Assembly (NCBI RefSeq): GCF_900129265.1
Contig: NZ_FQVG01000018.1
Coordinates: 1 to 41,434 of the forward strand
Reading direction: 5' to 3'
DNA: 41,434 bases
Source of the DNA: Caloramator proteoclasticus DSM 10124
GTDB taxonomy: Bacteria > Bacillota > Clostridia > Clostridiales > Caloramatoraceae
Positions within the stretch are counted from its first letter, which is position 1; every line of letters begins with the position of its first letter. The translations under genes and the position numbers were made by a program. This document shows, piece by piece, positions 8,173-17,004 of this stretch. The notes beneath the pieces were generated by a model that was not told where the DNA came from, made no database searches, and saw only the letters and a program-made list of their open reading frames with translations.

Positions 8173-9876
8173 TTATTCCGCCATCTTCAATATCTCTTCC
8201 TTAAACCTCTTTATATTCTCCTCTGCCTTCTCTAAAGTCTCTCCCTTTGTCATAAAATAGAACTTAATCTTTGGCTCTGTTCCTGATGGTCTTGCAGTAA
8301 TCACACTACCATCCTCTAAAACAAGCTGAATTACATTTGACTTTGGAAGGTTTATTACAGTTTCTTCTCCACTTACTACATTCTTGCTTACACTCATCTT
8401 GTAATCCTTAACAAGCTCAACATCAAATCCTGCAACCTTCTTTGGAGGGTTGTTTCTTAAATCCTCCATTATCTTCTTTATCTTTTCACTTCCCTCAATT
8501 CCCTTTAGAGTAATTGAAACAAGGTCTTCTCTATAGAATCCATATCTATTGTATAGCTCCATTAAGCCTTCATATAGGCTCATGCCTCTTTTTTTATAAT
8601 ATGCTACCATCTCAACAATTAACATTGACGCTATAACCGCATCCTTATCCCTTACAAATGTTCCAGCAAGGTATCCATAGCTCTCCTCAAATCCAAGAAC
8701 GAAGCTCTTATCCCCATTTATCTCAAATTCCTTTATCTTCTCTCCTATATACTTAAATCCTGTTAAAACATCAAGTATCTCTACTCCATAGTCTTTGCAT
8801 ATTGCCTTTGCAAACTCTGTTGTAACGATAGTCTTTATAACCACAGGGTTTTTAGGCATTGTATTTGTTGCCTTAAGATTTTCAAGCATATAATGGGTTA
8901 AAAGTGCTCCTGTTTGGTTTCCTGTTAAAACAACGTAGTTTCCTTCGGAATTTTTTACAACAACACCAACTCTATCACAGTCTGGGTCTGTTCCTATTAT
9001 TACATCCGCATCAAGCTCACGAGCCATCTCCATTGCTCTAACAAATACCTCTGACTCCTCTGGGTTTGGATATTTTACAGTTGAAAAGGCTGGGTCTGGA
9101 TTTTCTTGCTCCTTTACAACATACACATTCTTATATCCAAGCTCCGCTAAGACCCTTCTTACTGGTTTGTTTCCTGTACCATGTAGTGGAGTGTATATTA
9201 CCTTTACCTTATCCTTCATTTTTTCAACAATATCCTTATTTACAGTCAAGCCCTTTACAAGCTCAACATATGTATCCTCAACTTCCTTTGGCATAAAGTT
9301 GAATAATCCCTTCTCTACTGCTTCATTATATTCCATTGTCTTTATATCGCCATAATCAACATTCTTAATCTCATTTAATATCCCTTCTGCAAGCTCCTCT
9401 GTAACTTGGCCTCCATCTGACCAGTAAACCTTATATCCATTGTATTCCTTTGGATTGTGGCTTGCTGTTATAACTATTCCTGCTGTTGTATTCATATGTC
9501 TTACAGCATAGGATAGCATTGGAGTTGGCTTTAGTTCATCATATACGTATGTCTTTATTCCACTTGCATTTAAAACAAGTGCCGCTTCCCTTGCAAATAC
9601 GTCACTATACTTTCTTGAATCATATGCTATTGCAACAGAAGGATTTTCTATGTTTTGCTTTAAAATGAAGTTTGCAAGACCCTGTGTTGCCTTTCTTACT
9701 GTATATACATTCATTCTGTTTGTTCCAGCACCTATTACACCTCTTAATCCTCCTGTACCAAACTCAAGTTCCTTATAGAACCTTTCCATTATCTCCTTTT
9801 CATCAAGTCCCTCAAGTTCCCTTCTTGTTTCTTCATCAAAGTCTAACCATCTTTTATACATATCCATATATTCCAT
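8173..9876 (-). CDS. pgcA: Alpha-phosphoglucomutase / phosphomannomutase family
   Basis: Interconverts glucose-6-phosphate and glucose-1-phosphate, the substrate of GalU. From the chosen ATG the protein has 567 residues, close to the Bacillus PgcA length. It shows the phosphoserine loop TASHNPKEYNGYK (Ser139), the metal loop DPDCDRVG, the sugar-binding GFEESYGY and the C-terminal phosphate loop RPSGTEPKIKFY. The open frame continues 19 codons upstream of 9876, but GGAGG lies seven bases before the ATG at 9876 and nothing comparable supports the longer form. It has its own predicted promoter, because murJ upstream ends in a terminator. Confidence 0.94.
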   Translation of the reverse strand: MEYMDMYKRWLDFDEETRRELEGLDEKEIMERFYKELEFGTGGLRGVIGAGTNRMNVYTVRKATQGLANFILKQNIENPSVAIAYDSRKYSDVFAREAALVLNASGIKTYVYDELKPTPMLSYAVRHMNTTAGIVITASHNPKEYNGYKVYWSDGGQVTEELAEGILNEIKNVDYGDIKTMEYNEAVEKGLFNFMPKEVEDTYVELVKGLTVNKDIVEKMKDKVKVIYTPLHGTGNKPVRRVLAELGYKNVYVVKEQENPDPAFSTVKYPNPEESEVFVRAMEMARELDADVIIGTDPDCDRVGVVVKNSEGNYVVLTGNQTGALLTHYMLENLKATNTMPKNPVVIKTIVTTEFAKAICKDYGVEILDVLTGFKYIGEKIKEFEINGDKSFVLGFEESYGYLAGTFVRDKDAVIASMLIVEMVAYYKKRGMSLYEGLMELYNRYGFYREDLVSITLKGIEGSEKIKKIMEDLRNNPPKKVAGFDVELVKDYKMSVSKNVVSGEETVINLPKSNVIQLVLEDGSVITARPSGTEPKIKFYFMTKGETLEKAEENIKRFKEEILKMAE

Positions 9877-9916
9877 AAATAAACCTCCATTCTTTCGAAA
9901 TATTTTAAAAAACACT

Positions 9917-9952
9917 TGATAATAAATTATCACTTTTTAGAATTTTTTTCAA
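9917..9952 (-). promoter_or_regulatory. Predicted phosphoglucomutase promoter with overlapping palindrome
   Basis: On the minus strand TTGAAA (9947-9952) is followed after 17 bases by TAATTT (9924-9929), about 45 bases upstream of the start codon. A perfect 16-bp palindrome, TGATAATAAATTATCA (9917-9932), covers the -10 element and would be well placed as an operator. The AT-rich context lowers its significance. Confidence 0.45.
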
Positions 9953-9982
9953 GAAGGAGGGGAAATTTTGTTGAAGATGTAT

Positions 9983-10014
9983 AAAAAATTTTTGCTGCCC
10001 AAAAGGCAGCAAAA
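9983..10014 (-). terminator. Intrinsic terminator of murJ
   Basis: TTTTGCTGCC (9990-9999) pairs with GGCAGCAAAA (10005-10014), loop of 5, followed on the minus strand by a T-rich tail. It lies 26 bases past the murJ stop. Confidence 0.8.
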
Positions 10015-10039
10015 TATAAAATAAACAATTTCATAGTCA

Positions 10040-11560
10040 CTATTCTTTTCTTAAAAACCTTTGCTTCATCTTTAAAACTATTTCATCAACTTCCTTTATC
10101 TTCATAAATAAAATCACAACAAAATAAACCATTCCACCTATTATAATTGAACAAATTAATGATAAATTTTTTGAGATTACACCAACTAAAACATTGTAGC
10201 TTATCTTCGCAACTGCTCCCATAATAATAGATGCAACTGTTATTTTTATAAATGATATGCTTATATCTTTTAATCCAAATGAACCTATCTTTTTTCTTAA
10301 TGATACAAATAATAGGCCTGTACACACTATAGCTGAAATACTTGTTGCAAGTGCAAGACCTGCAATTCCCATAAACTTAGATAACGTTATATTCAATATT
10401 ATATTCATAATCAACGCTATTACAGCATTTATAGTTGGTGTTTTTGTATCCTTCATAGAATAAAAAGCTTTAGATAAAACTTCACGAAGTCCATACCCTA
10501 TCATACCAATTGAATAGAAAAACAACGCACTTGAAGTCATTTGAACTGCCCTTTTATCAAAGGCACCACGTCCAAAAAGCATCTCAACAATAGGGGTTGA
10601 AAATACCATAGCTCCCACTGTTGAAGGAATAACAAGAAAATTTATTGCAGAAATTGATTCTGATAAAGACTTTTTCAACCCTTCATAATTATTTTCTGCA
10701 ACCATCTTTGATATCAAAGGAAATATTACTGTACTAATAGATGTTACAAACAATCCCATGACAAATCCATTTAATTTATTCGCATAATTTAACGCTGAAA
10801 TTCCACCCTCTGCTACTTTAGATGCAATTGTTCTATCTACCAATACATTTAATTGATTCACTGAAACACCAAGTATAGCAGGCAATGCTATGGCTAATAA
10901 GTTTTTAATATATTTATCCTTAACATTAAATATAAAAGAAAATTTATATCCCTTTTTAAAAACAAAAGGTAATATAAAAAGAAGCTGTGCTAAAAAGGCT
11001 ACAACACTACCTATAGATAAATATATATTATGTGTTTTAGATGCAACAAACATAGAAAATATTATTATAATATTCATTGGAAATCCAATTAATGCTGGAA
11101 TAATAAAATTATTTTTTATCTGCAAATAAGCTGAAAAAATATACACTAAACCAGAAAAATATATCCCTAAAATACTTATCCTTGTAAATTTAACTGCCAG
11201 CCTTAATGTTTCACCACTAAAACCTGTTGCAAACAATTTTACTATAGGTGTTGTAAATAATACAGTTATAACAACCAATATTGTACATAGTACAATTAAA
11301 ATGTTTACTATATTATTAGTAAATTTAATTGTCTTCTCTTCACCTTCTTTGGCTTTTAAATCACTAAACATAGGAATAAACCCTGTGCTTATAGCTGTTC
11401 CAATAAAAGCAAATAAAACACCTGGTATTGTTAGCGAAATCAAATATGCATCTGTAACATTATTTGCCCCAAAGAAGTAAGATAACGAGACTTCTCGTGC
11501 GAAGCCTAAAACTTTTGAAAATATAGTAATTATCATAATTATTAATGCAGTTTTCTTCAT
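10040..11560 (-). CDS. murJ: MurJ/MviN-type lipid-linked oligosaccharide flippase
   Basis: The 506-residue, highly hydrophobic protein has about 14 membrane segments and the MurJ opening (KKTALIIMIITIFSKVLGFAREVSLSYFFG, positions 2-31), with family features LNVLVDRTIAS and LLFGRGAFD in the middle. MurJ flips lipid II across the membrane. The position is notable: it stands at the 3' end of the polysaccharide cluster, directly after a UDP-glucose dehydrogenase remnant, and no Wzx-type flippase is present in the window. It may therefore be the housekeeping MurJ or a paralogue that exports the capsule repeat; sequence alone does not decide. AGAGGTG precedes the ATG, 11 bases after the upstream stop. 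Confidence 0.88.
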   Translation of the reverse strand: MKKTALIIMIITIFSKVLGFAREVSLSYFFGANNVTDAYLISLTIPGVLFAFIGTAISTGFIPMFSDLKAKEGEEKTIKFTNNIVNILIVLCTILVVITVLFTTPIVKLFATGFSGETLRLAVKFTRISILGIYFSGLVYIFSAYLQIKNNFIIPALIGFPMNIIIIFSMFVASKTHNIYLSIGSVVAFLAQLLFILPFVFKKGYKFSFIFNVKDKYIKNLLAIALPAILGVSVNQLNVLVDRTIASKVAEGGISALNYANKLNGFVMGLFVTSISTVIFPLISKMVAENNYEGLKKSLSESISAINFLVIPSTVGAMVFSTPIVEMLFGRGAFDKRAVQMTSSALFFYSIGMIGYGLREVLSKAFYSMKDTKTPTINAVIALIMNIILNITLSKFMGIAGLALATSISAIVCTGLLFVSLRKKIGSFGLKDISISFIKITVASIIMGAVAKISYNVLVGVISKNLSLICSIIIGGMVYFVVILFMKIKEVDEIVLKMKQRFLRKE

Positions 11561-11571
11561 TTAGTCACCTC

Positions 11572-12223
11572 TTAGTCTCTACCATATAAATCCCTTGTAT
11601 ATACTTTGTCTTTTACATCCTCTAATTCTTCACACATTCTATTCGCAACAATTATATCTGAAATCTTTTTAAACTCATTAAAATCTTTTATTACCCTTGA
11701 ATTAAAGAACTTGTCCTCTTTTAAGACAGGTTCATATACAACAACCTCTATTCCCTTTGCCTTTATTCTCTTCATTACACCTTGTATAGCCGATTGTCTA
11801 AAGTTATCTGAGTCTGTTTTCATTGTAACTCTATATATACCTACAACCTTTGGATTTCTCTTTATTATCATTTCAGCTATATGATCTTTTCTTGTTGTAT
11901 TTGCCTTTACTATTGCCTCAATTAAATTATTTGGAACATCTTGATAGTTTGCTAGAAGCTGTTTTGTATCCTTTGGTAGACAATATCCACCATATCCGAA
12001 GGATGGGTTATTATAATGGTTTCCTATTCTTGGATCTAAACAAACACCCTCTATTATTTGTTTTGTATTTAGCCCTCTCAATTCTGCATAGGTATCAAGC
12101 TCATTAAAGAAGGCTACCCTCATCGCAAGGTATGTATTTGCAAATAATTTTATAGCCTCTGCCTCTGTTGAATCTGTAAATAATACAGGAACCTCCTTTT
12201 TAATTGCTCCTTGCAGCAGTTAA
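11572..12223 (-). pseudogene. ugd: UDP-glucose 6-dehydrogenase, C-terminal remnant
   Basis: The frame encodes the C-terminal part of a Ugd that oxidises UDP-glucose to UDP-glucuronate. Homology begins at [14 protein letters not shown] just after an in-frame TAA near 12224. It continues through [16 protein letters not shown], the dimerisation part, the catalytic-Cys segment [17 protein letters not shown] and the family ending [11 protein letters not shown]. The N-terminal NAD domain and first half (about 200 residues) are missing. An internal ATG at 12123 gives a 183-residue open frame, but without the NAD domain it cannot be an active enzyme. Upstream, 12286-12327, lies the tail of a second Ugd copy, so this looks like the product of a deletion between repeated genes. 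Confidence 0.85.
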
Positions 12224-12268
12224 AATTACAGTTAGTTCTTTACTTAATATGCCTAAAATTGATTGCAT
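12200..12268 (-). other. Short open frame at the ugd deletion junction
   Basis: A 22-codon frame (start MQSILGILSKELTV, stop TAA at 12200) follows an AAAGGGAG site and overlaps the 5' end of the ugd remnant in another frame. I do not recognise it. It is probably chance sequence or a fragment left at the junction. Confidence 0.2.
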
Positions 12269-12285
12269 AATAAACTCCCTTTAAA

Positions 12286-12327
12286 TTAGTCTCTTGAGAA
12301 TAAATCTGTTGTATAAATTTTAACAAT
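12286..12327 (-). pseudogene. ugd: Tail of a second UDP-glucose 6-dehydrogenase
   Basis: Fourteen codons on the minus strand end in VKIYTTDLFSRD-stop, closely matching the ending [11 protein letters not shown]-stop of the remnant at 11572. An in-frame TAG precedes it. It is too short to stand on its own, but the match in sequence and stop position is convincing beside another Ugd fragment. Confidence 0.6.
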
Positions 12328-12537
12328 CTATTAAAATAATTTTATCTTGTATCTAAAAAAACTTATAATTTTACTTCATTAATAAAAAATAAAATTCTTA
12401 ACTCGGCATTTAATCCAGCCAATCATTAATAATAATTAATTTCTATCATAAAAAAATTTTAATATAATACTTGGATATATAAAGTCTTATAAGGAACACT
12501 TGCCGAATCTAAGATTAAATTATTTGTAATTTCATAT
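12328..12537. other. AT-rich non-coding stretch after wbpD
   Basis: Between the wbpD stop and the ugd tail I see no gene and no clear terminator. TCGGCA near 12404 and TGCCGA near 12502 are complementary but about 100 bases apart. This is probably eroded sequence from cassette exchange. Confidence 0.4.
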
Positions 12538-13278
12538 TTACTGATTTTTCAAAAGCTGGTCTTCTGGTACATCCTTGAAATACTTAGCGGGATTCCCAGC
12601 AACAATTTGTCTTGGATTAACATCTCTAGTTACAACTGAACCTGCAGCTACGAAACCATCTTCATGAATTACCTTGCCTGGAAGAATTGTTGCTTGAGCA
12701 CCAACTCTACCACCTTTTTTAATAGTAACACCTTTGAAATGTTTATATCTTTCTTTGCTTCTTGCTGCAAAATTATCATTAGATGTAATTACACCAGGAG
12801 CAATAAACACATAATCTTCAACTTCTGAATAAGCAGTCAAATATACATTAGTTTCTAACTTGCAATTTGAACCAACTTTACAATAGTTTTCTATTGCAAC
12901 TCCTCTACCAACTATTGTTTTGCTTCCAATAACAACATTCTCTCTTATAGTTGAAAGGTCTGCTACTAATGTGTTTTTACCAATTGTACATCCACAATAA
13001 ATAATAACTCCTGCTCCAATTAAACAACAATCATTTATTTTGCAAGGAGGAAGTTCATTTTCATCTTTAAAAATACTATTTACTGCTCTCATAGGCTTTT
13101 TACCTATAACTGTATTATCATCAATTCTCACATTATTTCCAATAACTGAACCTTTGTGAATCACAACATTATTACCAATTATACAATTATCCCCAATTAA
13201 AACATCATCCTCAATAACTACGAATTTACCTAAGCTTACATTATTTCCTATTTTACTTTTTTCTGAAATATAATTCAT
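12538..13278 (-). CDS. wbpD: WbpD-like hexapeptide-repeat N-acetyltransferase
   Basis: Predicted to acetylate the 3-amino group of UDP-2-acetamido-3-amino-glucuronate, the last step to UDP-GlcNAc3NAcA. The 246-residue protein is built of left-handed beta-helix hexapeptides ([I/V]GxxxxI type, e.g. IGDNCIIGNNVVI) from residue 5 to about 215, and ends with the VVTRDVNPRQIVAGNPAKYF segment typical of this acetyltransferase group. WbpD enzymes are often shorter (about 190-200 residues); here the N-terminal helix has additional coils. It is the last gene of wbpE-wbpA-wbpB-wbpD and starts 24 bases after wbpB stops, with AAGGAGG before the ATG. Confidence 0.85.
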   Translation of the reverse strand: MNYISEKSKIGNNVSLGKFVVIEDDVLIGDNCIIGNNVVIHKGSVIGNNVRIDDNTVIGKKPMRAVNSIFKDENELPPCKINDCCLIGAGVIIYCGCTIGKNTLVADLSTIRENVVIGSKTIVGRGVAIENYCKVGSNCKLETNVYLTAYSEVEDYVFIAPGVITSNDNFAARSKERYKHFKGVTIKKGGRVGAQATILPGKVIHEDGFVAAGSVVTRDVNPRQIVAGNPAKYFKDVPEDQLLKNQ

Positions 13279-13302
13279 AATGATACCTCCTTAACAAACA
13301 GC

Positions 13303-14406
13303 CTAAGGTTTTATCCTTAGGCTAACACCTTTCATATCTAAAGTTGAAAAATCTTCTAAAGGTAATTTAACTGGCATACCTGTCTTTTGTGACTTATATG
13401 CAGCTAAAATAATTTCCATTCCCTTTTTACCTTCTTCACCATTAATTAATGGCTCTCTATTATTTTTAATTGCATCAATAACATCTTTAAATAATGGAGT
13501 ATGACCAAATCCGTATACTGTATCTGAATCACCCTCTTGATTTTTAATTATTTCTTCCTCTGAATCTTTTCTGTCTTCAAACCTCCATGTTTCAATCTTG
13601 TTTACAGCTAATCCACCAATAACAACTGTTCCTTTTTCTCCAAATACACTTAGCGTTTCTTCTAAATTCTTTGGAAACACACATGCACTTCCTTCAACAA
13701 TTCCAATTGCTCCATTTTTAAATCTTATAACTATTGCACCAAAATCCTCAGCCTCAATATCTCTTATAAAATTACCAGTTTGAGCATATACTGTATCAAC
13801 CTCTCCACCCATCATCCATTGAAGAAGGTCAATATCATGAATACATTGATTCATTAAAGTTCCACCATCTAACTCCCATGTTCCTCTCCATGGAGCTTGG
13901 CGGTAATAGTTCATATTTCTATTCCATCTTATGCTTGCCATACCATTAATTAATTTACCAAATCTATTTTCATCAATAGCCTTTCTTAACATTTGAATTG
14001 ACTTGTTAAATCTATTTTGATGACAAACAGCTAATTTAACCCCATATTTTTTTGAAGTTTCAATCATTAAATTAGCATCTTTAATAGATAGTGCCATAGG
14101 TTTCTCTACTATAACATGTTTTCCTTTTTCCATACAATAGATTGCAATTTCTGGATGATATCCACTTTCTGTTGCAATTGTTACAACATCAATATCATCT
14201 TCTTCAATCATTTTTTTATAATCTGTATATATCTTTACTTCTAATCCTGTTTTATTTTCATATTCTTCTGCCTTTTCCTTTGCCTTTTCTTCTATAACAT
14301 CACAGGTTGCTACTAAAACAGCATCTTCTAAATTATTCACTAATCCTTCTACATGCTTATATGAAATTCTTCCACAACCGATGATAGCAAACTTTAGCTT
14401 ATCCAT
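13303..14406 (-). CDS. wbpB: WbpB-like UDP-GlcNAcA 3-dehydrogenase (Gfo/Idh/MocA family)
   Basis: Predicted to oxidise the 3-OH of UDP-N-acetylglucosaminuronate to the 3-keto form, using NAD. The product (367 residues) has a Rossmann start (KFAIIGCGRISYKH), the EKPMAL motif near residue 95-100 with its catalytic lysine, and a C-terminal beta-sheet domain with WELDGGTLMNQCIHDIDLLQWMMG, where the GG..MNQ..H.ID pattern is typical of sugar-nucleotide members. The open frame allows a start five codons earlier, but GGAGG sits eight bases before the ATG at 14406. Its place between wbpA and wbpD supports the specific function. Confidence 0.88.
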   Translation of the reverse strand: MDKLKFAIIGCGRISYKHVEGLVNNLEDAVLVATCDVIEEKAKEKAEEYENKTGLEVKIYTDYKKMIEEDDIDVVTIATESGYHPEIAIYCMEKGKHVIVEKPMALSIKDANLMIETSKKYGVKLAVCHQNRFNKSIQMLRKAIDENRFGKLINGMASIRWNRNMNYYRQAPWRGTWELDGGTLMNQCIHDIDLLQWMMGGEVDTVYAQTGNFIRDIEAEDFGAIVIRFKNGAIGIVEGSACVFPKNLEETLSVFGEKGTVVIGGLAVNKIETWRFEDRKDSEEEIIKNQEGDSDTVYGFGHTPLFKDVIDAIKNNREPLINGEEGKKGMEIILAAYKSQKTGMPVKLPLEDFSTLDMKGVSLRIKP

Positions 14407-14472
14407 TGAAATCCTCCACAATATTTACTAATCTTATTTAGTACAATCTACTAAGTATTTAGAGATAAAAAA

Positions 14473-15786
14473 TTAAAGTTTATATATTTTTTCTCTATTA
14501 TTTATCACATTCTTAGTTGCGTTTCTTGTATCATAAAGAATCTTTGCTTTTTCTACTATTTTTTCGTAGTCATAGCATGAATGGTCAGTTGTGATAATAA
14601 CAATATCTGCCTCATCAATAAATGATTCCCAGTTAATAGTTTCATAAATTTTTCCATTATGCTTGAAGTGAGCCACATATGGATCATCTACAAATACTTC
14701 TGCACCATTCTTTTCTAAGTGGTCAATTACCTTTAGTGTTGGTGACTCTCTATAATCATCTATATCCTTTTTATACGCAACACCCAGTAGTAAAACCTTT
14801 GATCCATTTAATGCCTTTTTTTCTTTATTTAAAAGTTTCATTGCATTATCAACTACAAATTCTGGCATAAAATCATTTATTTCACCTGCTGTTTCAATTA
14901 GTCTAGTATGATAGTCAAATTCTCTTGCCTTATAAGTTAAGTAGAATGGGTCTAGTGGAATACAATGTCCTCCTAAACCTGGACCAGGGTAAAATGCCAT
15001 AAATCCATATGGTTTAGTTTTGGCAGCTTCAATAACTTCCCAAACATCTATTCCCATTTTTTTGCATAAAATTGCCATTTCATTTGCTAGACCAATATTA
15101 ATATGTCTAAATGTATTTTCTAGTATCTTTTCCATCTCTGCTACCTTTGGTGAAGATACTTTAAATATTTCTCCTTCTAGTACATTTCCATAAAGTGTAG
15201 CTGCAAGTTCAGTACAGTCCTCTGTTACTCCACCAACAACCTTTGGTGTATTCTTTGTTTTAAATTGCTTATTGCCTGGATCTACTCTTTCTGGTGAAAA
15301 CGCTAAATAAAAATCTTCTCCACACTTTAATCCTGTTTCTTCTAATATTGGCATTACTATTTCTTCAGTAGTACCTGGATAAGTAGTTGATTCAAGTACA
15401 ACAAGTATACCCTTATGTAAGTACTTTGCAATATCTCTTGTTGAATTTACAATATATGAAACATCAGGTTGCTTAAACTTATCTAGTGGAGTAGGAACTG
15501 CAATTGCAACACAATCCACATCCTTAATAAATGAGAAATCTGTTGTTGCAGTAAGTAAACCCTTTTTAACTAATTCTGACAATTCTTCATCCACTACATC
15601 TCCAATATAGTTATGTCCTTGATTAACCATTTTTACTTTACTATCTTGAACATCAAACCCAATTACCTTATATCCCGCCTTTGCCTTTTCTACAGCAAGA
15701 GGTAATCCAACATAACCTAATCCAACAACACCAATGACTGCTGTTTTATTTTTAATTTTTTCTAATAATAAATTTTTGTAACACAT
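14473..15786 (-). CDS. wbpA: UDP-N-acetyl-D-glucosamine 6-dehydrogenase (WbpA-type)
   Basis: Oxidises UDP-GlcNAc to UDP-GlcNAcA with two NAD. The 437-residue protein has GVVGLGYVGLPLAVEKAKAG at 19-38 for NAD, the VPTPLD signature at 97-102, ESTTYPGTTEE at 132-142 and the active-site segment GPGLGGHCIPLDP with Cys275. The C-terminal substrate domain carries YKKDIDDYRESP. The group is the WbpA/WecC/TviB-like nucleotide-sugar dehydrogenases rather than Ugd, which fits its place between wbpE and wbpB. The product could otherwise be another hexuronic acid. A decayed relative of this gene lies at 17005-17345. Confidence 0.92.
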   Translation of the reverse strand: MCYKNLLLEKIKNKTAVIGVVGLGYVGLPLAVEKAKAGYKVIGFDVQDSKVKMVNQGHNYIGDVVDEELSELVKKGLLTATTDFSFIKDVDCVAIAVPTPLDKFKQPDVSYIVNSTRDIAKYLHKGILVVLESTTYPGTTEEIVMPILEETGLKCGEDFYLAFSPERVDPGNKQFKTKNTPKVVGGVTEDCTELAATLYGNVLEGEIFKVSSPKVAEMEKILENTFRHINIGLANEMAILCKKMGIDVWEVIEAAKTKPYGFMAFYPGPGLGGHCIPLDPFYLTYKAREFDYHTRLIETAGEINDFMPEFVVDNAMKLLNKEKKALNGSKVLLLGVAYKKDIDDYRESPTLKVIDHLEKNGAEVFVDDPYVAHFKHNGKIYETINWESFIDEADIVIITTDHSCYDYEKIVEKAKILYDTRNATKNVINNREKIYKL

Positions 15787-15835
15787 AAATAGAACCTCCC
15801 ATATATTTTATTAAATAATATGATTAAATTTTTGT

Positions 15836-16939
15836 TTATTTGTTGTCAAATTTTCTTATCAAATCAGCAACATATTCTTGTTGTTCTAATGTAATTTCAG
15901 GATATAAAGGAATTGCAAAAGTTCTTTTTGACAACTTTTCTGAAACTGGTAAATCTCCTTCTTTATATCCTAAATATTCATACACATTTTGCAAATGAAG
16001 CGGAACTGGATAATATATACCTGTAGCAACTCCATTATCTTTTAAAAATCTAAGTAGTTCTTCTCTTTCTTCATGTTGAAGTATATATAAATGATATATA
16101 TGTTTACATTTTTCATCTTCATATGGAGTCACACACTTAGTATTCGCAAGTAACTCATTATATTTATGTGCCTTTTCCTTTCTTGCATTATTCCAATCAT
16201 CAATATGTTTAAATTTTACGTTTAAAATAGCAGCTTGAATTTCATCTAATCTACTATTGTATCCAATCATGTCATGATAGTATTTTATCTTACTACCATG
16301 GAATCTAAGCATTCTTATTGTTTGTGCAACTTCATCATCATTTGTAACAATCATTCCTCCGTCTCCATACCCACCTAAATTCTTTGTTGGGAAGAATGAA
16401 AAACAAGCTGCATGGCCTATTGAACCTGCCTTTTTGCCTTTGTACTCCGCACCAATTGCTTGACACGCATCCTCGATAACAATTAAATTATGTTTTTCTG
16501 CTATTTCCATAATTCTATCCATGTCACACATTTGTCCAAATATATGTACAGCAATTATAGCTTTAGTTTTTGATGTTATTTTTTCTTCAATTTTATTTTC
16601 ATCAATACAATATGTTTTTTCATCTACATCTACAAATACAGGAGTTGCCCCTACTTGAGACACAGTTTCAGCAGATGCAAAGAAAGTAAACGGAGTAGTT
16701 ATTACTTCATCTCCTTCTCCTATACCAAATGCCTTTAGTGTTAATACAAGTGCATCTGTACCATTGGCAACACCAATACCATGTTTTACACCACAATAAT
16801 TTGCAATATCTTCTTCTAATTTTTTAACTTCTGGTCCTAATATATAGTGTCCTGACTCAATTGTGTTTATTACAGCATCTTTAATTTCATCTTTTATTGT
16901 TTCATATTGTGCTTTTAAATCAAGTAGTTGTAATTCCAT
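15836..16939 (-). CDS. wbpE: WbpE-like PLP-dependent sugar aminotransferase (DegT/DnrJ/EryC1/StrS)
   Basis: Predicted to aminate UDP-3-keto-GlcNAcA to UDP-GlcNAc(3NH2)A using glutamate. The 367-residue protein shows the family fold with the substrate loop GTDALVLTLKA, Asp157 (VIEDACQAIGA) and the PLP lysine Lys186 in FSFFPTKNLGGYGDGG. Its length is standard. It is the first gene of the wbpEABD group, behind GGAGGAG; the 51-base gap to wbpA suggests one transcript. A decayed dehydrogenase fragment lies directly upstream. Confidence 0.9.
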   Translation of the reverse strand: MELQLLDLKAQYETIKDEIKDAVINTIESGHYILGPEVKKLEEDIANYCGVKHGIGVANGTDALVLTLKAFGIGEGDEVITTPFTFFASAETVSQVGATPVFVDVDEKTYCIDENKIEEKITSKTKAIIAVHIFGQMCDMDRIMEIAEKHNLIVIEDACQAIGAEYKGKKAGSIGHAACFSFFPTKNLGGYGDGGMIVTNDDEVAQTIRMLRFHGSKIKYYHDMIGYNSRLDEIQAAILNVKFKHIDDWNNARKEKAHKYNELLANTKCVTPYEDEKCKHIYHLYILQHEEREELLRFLKDNGVATGIYYPVPLHLQNVYEYLGYKEGDLPVSEKLSKRTFAIPLYPEITLEQQEYVADLIRKFDNK

Positions 16940-17004
16940 TAAATCTCCTCCTATTTAATGTATATCATATAACAGTCTTTTCAAAGTTTTTTATTATTTT
17001 AATA

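Noticed and set aside
11572-12123. Intact small sugar dehydrogenase starting at the internal ATG
   Set aside because: It lacks the NAD-binding domain, and homology continues upstream of the ATG, so it is the C-terminal part of a truncated Ugd.
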